Assembly (NCBI RefSeq): GCF_040683095.1
Contig: NZ_JBFBCI010000019.1
Coordinates: 1-64,000, forward strand
DNA length: 64,000 bases
Source: Sphaerisporangium sp040683095
GTDB lineage: Bacteria; Actinomycetota; Actinomycetes; Streptosporangiales; Streptosporangiaceae
Direction of reading: 5' to 3'
Shown here: piece after piece, positions 15,608 through 22,411 of the stretch
Layout of the letters: each line of letters begins with the position of its first letter
How positions within the stretch are numbered: the first letter of the stretch is position 1
Notes under the pieces: generated by a model
What the model saw: the letters and a program-made list of their open reading frames with translations, nothing else
Database searches by the model: none
What the model was told of the DNA's origin: nothing
Position numbers and translations under genes: made by a program

Positions 15608-16114
15608 ATGTCCGATGTCGTCTTCACCGCCCCGGCGGTCGATGACCTACGGCGAATCGGTCCCGATGCCGCGCCGAAGGTTCTCAAGAAGATCCTCCTT
15701 CTGCTCGACAATTCCGAGGCCGGCTACCCCTTGGGCGGAGAGCTGACGGGGTTCCGCAAGCTCGTGGTGGGGCGCAACACCTGGCGGGTCGTCTACCGCA
15801 TCGCTGACGACAAGTCGATCGAGATTTGCGAAGTATCGGCTGTTGGCGAAAGAGCCGACGCGGAGGCCACGGCCAGGGTCCGGGCCGCTGGAAAGGGGCG
15901 TCCCGAAGTAGTGCGACTCGCGGAGCTCATCGAACGTCTGGGCGCTATGGCCGATCACATCCGCGTCGATCAACCGCCTCCCCGGGAACCGGTGCCGGAC
16001 TGGCTCGCGGACCGCCTCATATACACGGCGGGGATGTCTCGCGAGGACGTCGCCACTCTTGATCTACAGCAGGCTGTTGATCTATGGGCTGAGTACCGGT
16101 CAAACCGACGCTAG
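15608..16114 (+). CDS. RelE/ParE-family toxin with C-terminal extension
   Basis: 168 residues. The first 90 are a clear RelE/ParE toxin: VVFTAPAVDDLRRIG, YPLGGELTGFRKLVVGRNTW, RVVYRIADDKSIEICEVSAV. The remaining 75 (RPEVVRLAELIERLGAMADH to QQAVDLWAEYRSNRR) are an extension not needed for the toxin fold and may contact the antitoxin. By family it is an mRNA interferase or gyrase poison. Confidence 0.8.
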   Translation: MSDVVFTAPAVDDLRRIGPDAAPKVLKKILLLLDNSEAGYPLGGELTGFRKLVVGRNTWRVVYRIADDKSIEICEVSAVGERADAEATARVRAAGKGRPEVVRLAELIERLGAMADHIRVDQPPPREPVPDWLADRLIYTAGMSREDVATLDLQQAVDLWAEYRSNRR

Positions 16115-16230
16115 GCCATCAGATCTACGGTGAGCTACTGCAGTTGTTTCGCAAGGATCGCAAATGGGCGAACCCGGCGTTGTCTCCCCTCGTCGGCCGG
16201 GACGCCCCCTGCCTCCGAGCCGCCGGGAGG

Positions 16231-16260
16231 TGGTACCAAAAAGTGGTACCGTCGGTGGTA
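16231..16260 (+). promoter_or_regulatory. Direct TGGTACC repeats before the RHH antitoxin
   Basis: TGGTACC at 16231-16237 and 16244-16250, then TGGTA at 16256-16260 running into the ATG. The 12-13 base spacing is about one helical turn. GGTACC is itself palindromic. A likely operator for the ribbon-helix-helix protein encoded next. Confidence 0.5.
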
Positions 16261-16463
16261 TGGCTGAGACACGGCTTCGGCTGCCGGATGAGACGTACGA
16301 GCAGATCAAGAAGATCGCCAGTGGGGACGCCCAGAGCGTCAACTCGGCGATGGTGCTCGCCATCGAGGAGTACATCGCCCGGCGGAGGCGCGAGCGCTAC
16401 CAGGCCATGGGGCGGAAGATCGCGGAGCGAGACTGGGAGCTGCTCGAGCGGCTCGCCCGATGA
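16260..16463 (+). CDS. Ribbon-helix-helix antitoxin
   Basis: 67 residues. TRLRLPDETYEQIKKIASGD, then SVNSAMVLAIEEYIARRRRE, is an Arc/MetJ ribbon-helix-helix: a beta strand for operator contact and two helices for dimerisation. The stop overlaps the toxin ATG (ATGA). It presumably represses the operon through the TGGTACC repeats and neutralises the Doc-like toxin. Confidence 0.78.
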   Translation: MAETRLRLPDETYEQIKKIASGDAQSVNSAMVLAIEEYIARRRRERYQAMGRKIAERDWELLERLAR

Positions 16464-16834
16464 CCGTCTATCCGACCACTGAGGACCTGCTCGCGCTGGC
16501 CGAGGCGGTGCTGCCGGAGGTCCGTCTCCGCGACGGTGGCCAACTGCATGCCGCGGTGCTCCGCCCGCAGACCACCGTATTCGGAGACGACGCCTATCCG
16601 GATTTGTGGGGAAAGGCGGCTGCCCTGATGCAGAGCATCCTGATCGGGCACCCGCTGGTGGACGGCAACAAGCGGCTCGGCTGGTCGGCGGCCGTCGCCT
16701 TTCTGGAGGACCACGGGGAGATCCTGGAGTACCAGGACGTGGACGAGGCCGAAAGAGTGGTCATCGCCGTAACGACGGGGGAGTTGGAGGACATCCCCGA
16801 CCTGGCGCAGCGACTCCGCAAACTGCGCGGCTGA
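16460..16834 (+). CDS. Doc-family toxin (Fic fold)
   Basis: 124 residues. The Fic/Doc core motif is HPLVDGNKRLGW, with the upstream LRDGGQLHAAVLRPQTTVFG typical of Doc. Doc toxins phosphorylate EF-Tu and stop translation. Length is normal for Doc. Unusually for this toxin, the partner is a ribbon-helix-helix protein rather than Phd. The gene ends just before the vapC remnant on the other strand. Confidence 0.85.
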   Translation: MTVYPTTEDLLALAEAVLPEVRLRDGGQLHAAVLRPQTTVFGDDAYPDLWGKAAALMQSILIGHPLVDGNKRLGWSAAVAFLEDHGEILEYQDVDEAERVVIAVTTGELEDIPDLAQRLRKLRG

Positions 16835-16839
16835 AGACC

Positions 16840-16929
16840 GGCGAACAGATCGACACGGTCATCGCGGGCGTGATCCCTATCTGCCCTGTTGAACGCCACA
16901 GCGAGGGGGCCTGTGTCGCAGAGGATCAC
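16840..16929 (-). pseudogene. VapC-like PIN toxin, 5' fragment
   Basis: From GTG 16929: ILCDTGPLAVAFNRADRDHA, the first acidic active-site block of a PIN-domain RNase. After about 25 codons the frame enters the antisense of the doc gene and homology is lost. The remaining catalytic acids are missing, so it is dead. Confidence 0.65.
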
Positions 16930-16973
16930 GCGATGATCGCTCCGTCGGACTCCTCGTGGTGAGGATAGGTGAG

Positions 16974-17105
16974 CTACCGGTCATGGTGGACGCCGAGATC
17001 TGCTGGCCCTTGTAGGGCGCTGGCCAGAGCGGCGAGGTGCCGAGGCAGCTGCGGCTCATCGAGGGGTTCCTCAGTGCCGGCCCAGGCATCGTCATCGAAG
17101 TCCAT
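16974..17105 (-). CDS. Small antitoxin-like protein upstream of the vapC remnant
   Basis: 43 residues, MDFDDDAWAGTEEPLDEPQL then PRHLAALASALQGPADLG. Acidic and short, it sits 44 bases upstream of the PIN fragment in the order expected of an antitoxin. I do not recognise the family. It may be an orphan left when the toxin was cut. Confidence 0.4.
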   Translation of the reverse strand: MDFDDDAWAGTEEPLDEPQLPRHLAALASALQGPADLGVHHDR

Positions 17106-17474
17106 GGTCCCAAGTGTGGGCGCTGACCTGCCCGGGGCAGAGGAATCTGGATGCTGCAGTGACGACAGTTATCGCCCGAGGTGGACCGCTACCTCGAGCG
17201 GGACCTTTCCGTGAATGGTCGAGGCGCCGTGCGGTGGTCCGGTGCTCTCCCCGCGAACGCTACGGGCTGGAGTACGTAGCACCGGTCGGCGAGGCCGAGC
17301 GCGGAGTGGTTTGTACGGCCCGCCCGCAGCGCCAGAGCCGGTTCAGATACGGACCAGCGCCGCCACGGCGGTGCTGGTCCGAGGGCTCGATCGGTTCGGG
17401 GCTGGTGCGGTGGCCGGGTGGGGAGGTCCCGCGAGTGATCACGGGAAGGCGGCTCTGGCGCACCTCGGTCGTGG
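17106..17474. other. Gene-free stretch
   Basis: About 370 bases without a convincing gene on either strand. Translations are low-complexity and no repeats or terminators were noticed. Possibly decayed DNA at the edge of the TA cluster. Confidence 0.45.
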
Positions 17475-18134
17475 TTAGCTGAACGTGATGCGGAATTGGT
17501 AGTTGTCGCCGTAGGTGGAGCCGCGGATGGTGAACGCCGCGCCGCCCGAGCTCACTCGGCCCGAGACCGTCGCCCCGGCGTTGACAGCGTAGACGAACCG
17601 GGTCGAGCCGAGGTTGCGGCAGGGGACGATGGCCTTCTCCCCGTAGAAGTGGTTGAACGTGGCCCCCTCCGCGCGGTGGCTGTCGACCAGCTTGCCGGAC
17701 CAGGAGGTTCCCGATCGGCCGGTGACCCAGTAGCCGAGCAGCAGCCTTGGGTCGCGCGGGTTGCCGCCGATGTCGCGGCCCGACGTCGTGACGATGGTGG
17801 CCGAGCCGAACTGGAACGACCCGACCTGCCCGATGTTCCCCACGTACAACTCCCAGTAGAAGGGGTTGCGCTCGACACGGCCGGCGGCGGTCTTACGCGG
17901 ACCGGTGACGAACCTGGCGGCCGCCTTGTACCGGCTGGTGCCGATGAACCGGTGCTCCCCTCCGAAGGAACCCCCACAGTAGTCATAGGAGTCGACCACC
18001 ACGGTGGCCGTGCCGCGATATACCTGCAGAGCGGATTGCGCGTCGGCCGCCGGACTGGCCGGGAGCGTCAACCCGAGTACGGCGGTCACCGAGGTGATCG
18101 CGGCTAATACGAGTTTTCGTGCTTTGCCCTTCAT
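17475..18134 (-). CDS. Secreted hypothetical protein
   Basis: 219 residues. The ATG at 18134 is preceded by AAGGAGG. Signal peptide MKGKARKLVLAAITSVTAVL to ASPAADAQS. The mature part is rich in Gly, Ser, Tyr and beta-prone segments (ATVVVDSYDYCGGSFGGEH, WELYVGNIGQVGSFQFGSA, FTIRGSTYGDNYQFRITFS) with two cysteines that could pair. No catalytic motif recognised. An extracellular beta-sandwich is likely. Function unknown. Confidence 0.65.
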   Translation of the reverse strand: MKGKARKLVLAAITSVTAVLGLTLPASPAADAQSALQVYRGTATVVVDSYDYCGGSFGGEHRFIGTSRYKAAARFVTGPRKTAAGRVERNPFYWELYVGNIGQVGSFQFGSATIVTTSGRDIGGNPRDPRLLLGYWVTGRSGTSWSGKLVDSHRAEGATFNHFYGEKAIVPCRNLGSTRFVYAVNAGATVSGRVSSGGAAFTIRGSTYGDNYQFRITFS

Positions 18135-18378
18135 AGAGCAACCCCTCCTTGTCGTGTCGCTGATGGTCACACAAGGAGGGGCTCGCGAATACGCTAAAAA
18201 TACTGCTTTCGCGGGAAGCGCTGACGCGTTCTTCTCCGGATCCCGCCCAAACCCCAAGACAGAGGCTCCGCCTCAGCACCTCCGACCCTGGAGCCTGAGT
18301 GATCGGAACCGGCCGGGCCTCCGCGTCGGTCGGTTCGTCTTACACGCGACCGTTATACGAAGGGCGCGTGGCCGAGGG

Positions 18379-19122
18379 TCAGCCGGTTCGTTGGAGTAGG
18401 AGGGTGACGAAGCCGAGGATTCCTCGGTAGCCGTGCAGCCACATCGCGCGGTGCTCCAGGGCGGCCGCGCGCGCTGCGGCGGCGTCCGGGCCGGGGTTCT
18501 CATTGGCCCAGCGCAGGAGCGTTCCCGTCCAGGACCATTCGTAGTCGTCCCATTCGGACTGGTCGCTGGTGTACGCATAGACCGTGTCGAAACCGGCGGA
18601 TTCGGCGGCGGCGACGGTACCTGGCAGGTCGAGGAACTCCGACGGTTCGGCGCCGAGCCGGGTGAGCGCCTCCGGCGTCGGATCGTGCTCCCAGAACCCC
18701 TCGCCGATGAGCGCCAGACCGTTCGGCCTCAGGTAGCGCCGTACGTGGTCGACGGTGGGGCCGAGTCCGCCGAACGCGTGCGTCGCCCCGACGCAGAGCA
18801 CCAGGTCGTACCGCTCGGCCACCGGGAAGTCGGCGGCCGGCATTTCGTGTAGCCGGATGCGCTCCCAGACGCCCTGGGCGTCGGCATATCCCTCGGCCGC
18901 CTTGAGCCCGTCGGCGGAGATGTCGACGCCGTCGGCGGTCGCGTCCTCATAGAGTGCCAGCGCGCGCAGCGTCCAGGCCGCCTCACCGCAGCCGAGGTCC
19001 AGGATCCTCGCTCCCTCGGGCAGCCGGGCCCGGCGCAACAGCCGGGTCACATGCGCGCCGGACACCGGAGCGGCGATGGGATGGTCTCGATGGGCAAGGT
19101 GGCTGATGAACTGGCGTTCCAT
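18379..19122 (-). CDS. Class I SAM-dependent methyltransferase
   Basis: 247 residues from the ATG at 19122 (MERQFISHLAHRDHPIAAPV). SAM-binding motif I is ILDLGCGEAAWTLRAL. Motif II region: ATADGVDISADGLKAA. Then DLVLCVGATHAFGG and YLRPNGLALIGEGFWE. This is a standard Rossmann methyltransferase. The late SDQSEWDDYEWSWTGTLL and WLHGYRGILGFVTLLLQ blocks occur in small-molecule methyltransferases of unknown substrate. It stands alone, with no obvious operon partner. Confidence 0.85.
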   Translation of the reverse strand: MERQFISHLAHRDHPIAAPVSGAHVTRLLRRARLPEGARILDLGCGEAAWTLRALALYEDATADGVDISADGLKAAEGYADAQGVWERIRLHEMPAADFPVAERYDLVLCVGATHAFGGLGPTVDHVRRYLRPNGLALIGEGFWEHDPTPEALTRLGAEPSEFLDLPGTVAAAESAGFDTVYAYTSDQSEWDDYEWSWTGTLLRWANENPGPDAAAARAAALEHRAMWLHGYRGILGFVTLLLQRTG

Positions 19123-19396
19123 GGAACAAATCTGTCGTATCCCCGCAGGCCACACCAGCCGTTTTGGTCGCACATCCCGAACCAGCCACGTCCCGTCCCG
19201 GGATTCCCCGGCGAGTTCGGGTGATCCCGGGACGGACGGTTCCCGGTGAGGAGCCTCTCCAACGGCGTTCGGGCTCGGGGGCCAGAGGGCGTTACAGGAT
19301 GGACGGGGGTCGTCCACCGGCGCCACGGGTACGGAGTTCGGCGTAAAGAGGGGAGATCGTTGTCCTGCTTGGCCGCCTGCCACAGACCGCGCTGCG
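19123..19396. other. Intergenic stretch with no gene seen
   Basis: About 270 bases between the methyltransferase start and the terminator of the DUF397 gene. It should carry the methyltransferase promoter. No clear boxes were recognised. Confidence 0.4.
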
Positions 19397-19430
19397 GGGA
19401 GAGCCCTGCGGATTGAGCGAGGGCTCTCCC
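19397..19430 (-). terminator. Terminator of the DUF397 gene
   Basis: 11-bp stem, GGGAGAGCCCT with AGGGCTCTCCC, and a 12-base loop, 33 bases beyond the DUF397 stop on the minus strand. Confidence 0.65.
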
Positions 19431-19463
19431 GCATTGTGGTCGGCTACGTGCAGGTTGGAGGGG

Positions 19464-19670
19464 TCAGGCGTTCAGTGCGCCGAGTTTGAGGCCGGTCATG
19501 AACGTGGACCATGCGCTTGAGGTGAAGCCCAGGGCGGGGCCGGTTGGGATCTTGCTGTCTCTGACCGCGACGAGTCCGGGCAGATTCGACGCGACCTCGA
19601 CGCAGTTACCTCCGTCGCCACCGCTGTACGTGCTCTTGCGCCACCGTGCGCCCTGAAGGTCATGAGCCAC
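19464..19670 (-). CDS. DUF397 domain protein
   Basis: 68 residues from GTG 19670. Canonical DUF397: WRKSTYSGGDGGNCVEVA, VAVRDSKIPTGPALGF, then AWSTFMTGL. These small proteins accompany XRE/DUF5753 regulators in actinomycetes and are thought to work with them in developmental and antibiotic control (BldB/WhiJ-like systems). Its start overlaps the end of the truncated DUF5753 gene. Confidence 0.9.
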   Translation of the reverse strand: MAHDLQGARWRKSTYSGGDGGNCVEVASNLPGLVAVRDSKIPTGPALGFTSSAWSTFMTGLKLGALNA

Positions 19671-20124
19671 TGAGGTTCACCGCTTCCTTTATGAGCTGGA
19701 GGGACTGCCTAGACGGTAGCGCCTCGGCTCTTATGGCGTCGTAACGGCGGAGAAGTTCGGCGATGACGTTGCGGTCGTCCACGGTGCGGCCCTTGGGTTG
19801 GGACTCGATGTAGGCCGCCTGTGGTACTCCGGCTCGCTCGGCGATGATGAACCCTCCGAGGAGACCGCACATCGCCCGGGCCGAGTACGGCACGATCTGT
19901 ATGCTCACCTGAGGTAGTTGCGCCACTTCGCACAAGTGCTTGAGCTGCGCGTGCATGACTTCCGCGTCCCCCAAGGGCCGCCGTATCACGGCCTCGTCGA
20001 TCAAGGCCGCTACCAGGGGCGGTCGATCACGGTAGAGGATGGATTGCCGCTGTATGCGAGCGGCGACGCGCTCGTCGATCTCGGCGCTGGTGGCCGCCTG
20101 GACCGTCGCCGAAAGCCTAGGCGA
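19660..20124 (-). pseudogene. DUF5753 regulator lacking its HTH domain
   Basis: The open frame begins after a TGA at 20125-20127 and reads AATSAEIDERVAARIQRQS, RDRPPLVAALIDEAVIRRP, HAQLKHLCEVAQLPQVSIQI, GGFIIAERAG. This is the C-terminal DUF5753 domain that normally follows an XRE helix-turn-helix. No ATG or GTG lies before TTG 20004, and the upstream DNA does not encode an HTH in any frame I checked. It is either 5'-truncated by rearrangement or makes only a short DUF5753 protein from the TTG. Confidence 0.7.
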
Positions 20125-20406
20125 TCAGCCCACTTACCAGCGACCGCCCCCTTGGACTGGAGCGATGGCGAGGTGAAAGCCCCTACGCCGGATCAGGGGC
20201 ACGTCTTCCCCCGGGCCTCGCCGTCGCTCGACATTCGGCGCACGCGCCGGCTCGTCTAGTGCTGTGACTACGAACGTTCACCGGGTTGGCCGCCGTACGG
20301 CGGCGCCGGATTCGCCGTGCGCCTTCCCGCCGACGCGGCGCCCCGCCGTGGAAAAGCCACGCGGTGAGCGCGTGGAAAGGCACGGCGAAGGTAAGTGGTC
20401 ACCGCA

Positions 20407-20919
20407 CTAGCCGCAATATTTCCACGTGTCTTCTGGGGTGCCTCCGTGGACGACGGGCTGGGAGCCGATTCTGATCGCTCCGGTGAACTGGACGCAGAGG
20501 CCTTCGGCGGGGGCGTACACCGGGCCCGCGAACCACTTGTACTTCGGGCTGCCGTCGGCGATTCCTATGTCAGGGCCGTCGTACTTTCTGTTCCTGTTCT
20601 TGTCCACGTAGAGAGCGACGTACAAATAGCTCGACTTCCCGACGTAGCGGTCCGCCAACCGGGCTATCACGCACTTCCTGTGCGCCGTGGGGCTCTGGTA
20701 CAGCGTGACGGTGCCGTACGAATTCCCGTCCTTCGCGCCCGTCGCGATGGGATAGGTGGCCACTTTGCGGTACGAATTCCCGCAGGCGCCCTGGGGAAAG
20801 GCCTGCGCGGGACCGGCGGACACCAAGGTGAGGGCTGCCGAGGCGGCCACGGTCATGCCGCCCGCCATCCAACGAGTGATCTTCACGTGCGCGAGCCTGA
20901 CTGCCGGGGGGGTGGTCAT
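20407..20919 (-). CDS. Secreted hypothetical protein
   Basis: 170 residues from the ATG at 20919; GTG 20886 would give a neater signal peptide (VKITRWMAGGMTVAASAAL to GPAQA). The mature part has four cysteines (QGACGNS, RKCVIARL, GLCVQF, WKYCG) and KNRNRKYDGPDIGIADG. It is small, probably disulphide-stabilised and extracellular. Family not recognised. Confidence 0.62.
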   Translation of the reverse strand: MTTPPAVRLAHVKITRWMAGGMTVAASAALTLVSAGPAQAFPQGACGNSYRKVATYPIATGAKDGNSYGTVTLYQSPTAHRKCVIARLADRYVGKSSYLYVALYVDKNRNRKYDGPDIGIADGSPKYKWFAGPVYAPAEGLCVQFTGAIRIGSQPVVHGGTPEDTWKYCG

Positions 20920-21207
20920 CGAATATCCGTAACGAGCGAATACGGAGGTGATCACGCTAGCATGGCAGCTTTTGCGATTGGTGACGTCGTTCGAGAATCA
21001 CAGCTCAACGTGCGGTACGCCTCCCCGTCCATCAACTGATTCGACGCCCTGCGGGGGTGCGCCGCGGACGTGGACTGATGGGCGTTCGCGGAGGCCGCTG
21101 TCGTCACGGTGAACGGGCGCTTCGCGTTACCTGTGAGGTCAGGGGCAGCGCGTGCGGAGGTGTGTACTGGGGACAGAATTGCCTCCTGCGCTGTGAGAGG
21201 GAGAGAT

Positions 21208-21951
21208 ATGGGCGACGCGATGTGGGCCGGAACGGTCACGATCCCGGGATACGAGCAGGCCGAGCTGGAGGCGTATCTCGCCAGGCCGCTGGACGATCGG
21301 CCGCGCGGGGGTGTCGTGGTGATCCACCACATGCCGGGGTACGACGAGGCCCACAAGGAGATCGTCCGCCGGTTCGCGGCGAATGGATACGCTGCGATAT
21401 GCCCGAATCTTTACTCGCGGGAGGGGGCCGGCGTCAGTCCGGACGACCAGGCCGCCGCCGCCCGGGCGAAGGGCGGTGTGCCGGACGAGCAGGTCGTCGG
21501 CGACGTCGCGGGGGCTGCCGGGTACCTCAACTCCCTCGACCACGCCAACGGGAAGATCGGCGTGATCGGGTACTGCTCCGGGGGACGGCAGACCTTCCTG
21601 GTGGCCTGTTCGCTCGACGTCGACGCGGCGGTGGACTGCTACGGGGCGTTCGTCGTGAACGACCCGCCCGCGCAGTTCCCGCTCAAGGTGAAGCCGCTGC
21701 TCTCGAAGGCCCCCGGCCTGTCCTGCCCGCTGCTCGGCCTGTTCGGCGCCGACGACTCCCACCCGGCTCCGGACGAGGTGGCGGTGCTGTCCGCCGAGCT
21801 GGACAAGCTGGGCAAGGAGCACGAGTTCCACACGTTCCCGGGCGCGGGCCACGCGTTCTTCTCCGTCGACCGCCCCGCGTACCGCCCGGCCGCCGCGGTG
21901 GAGGGCTGGAAGAAGATCTTCGCGTTCTACGGCCGCCACCTCGCCGCCTGA
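21208..21951 (+). CDS. Dienelactone hydrolase family protein
   Basis: 247 residues from the ATG at 21208, after GAGAGGGAGAG. Alpha/beta hydrolase with the dienelactone-hydrolase triad: Cys in GYCSGG, Asp in LFGADDSHP, His in GAGHAFF. VVVIHHMPGYDEAHKEIVRR at the N-terminus is typical. Cytoplasmic. It hydrolyses lactones or esters, though the natural substrate is unknown since no aromatic-degradation genes are near. It is followed after 28 bases by the DUF6295 gene, probably in one transcript. Confidence 0.87.
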   Translation: MGDAMWAGTVTIPGYEQAELEAYLARPLDDRPRGGVVVIHHMPGYDEAHKEIVRRFAANGYAAICPNLYSREGAGVSPDDQAAAARAKGGVPDEQVVGDVAGAAGYLNSLDHANGKIGVIGYCSGGRQTFLVACSLDVDAAVDCYGAFVVNDPPAQFPLKVKPLLSKAPGLSCPLLGLFGADDSHPAPDEVAVLSAELDKLGKEHEFHTFPGAGHAFFSVDRPAYRPAAAVEGWKKIFAFYGRHLAA

Positions 21952-21979
21952 GCCGCCGCCACCTGAGAAGGAGACCGGT

Positions 21980-22258
21980 ATGTGCACCTACGTCACCGAG
22001 AAGATCGCGCTGGACGGCGCCGGCAAGGGCGGGTCGGGCTGGTTCACGGTCCGCGAGGGCCTCGTCTACGTCGACCACCCCTACCACGCGTGCCACGAGC
22101 ACACGGTGAACATCGACTTCACCAACCCGGACGAAGGCCCCTCGGCGCGGGTCGCGGTCGAACTGACCGAGGAGTCGGCCCTGGCCCTGATCGAGGCCAT
22201 CCAGAAGGCCCTCGCCCTGGCGCCCCCGGGACTGGCCTCCGCCCGTAACGGCAGGTAG
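21980..22258 (+). CDS. DUF6295 family protein
   Basis: 92 residues. MCTYVTEKIALDGAGKGGSG, then YVDHPYHACHEHTVNIDFTN and ARVAVELTEESALALIEAI, agrees with DUF6295. Preceded by GAGAAGGAGA. The conserved HPYHACHEHT (Cys and His) could be a metal or active site. It is commonly found with hydrolases such as the upstream gene. Function unknown. Confidence 0.7.
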   Translation: MCTYVTEKIALDGAGKGGSGWFTVREGLVYVDHPYHACHEHTVNIDFTNPDEGPSARVAVELTEESALALIEAIQKALALAPPGLASARNGR

Positions 22259-22411
22259 GGGACCTCAACCGAAATCCCCGTCCCCGCCGCGGCTCCCGCC
22301 CGGATCTCGCCGATGCGGGGCCTTTCGTACGGAGGCGCTCGGCGTCGCCGCCAGGTTGGGGCGTGCCGGGCCGCGGGAATGCGCCGCCGCCGCTCGACGT
22401 CAGATTGAGAC

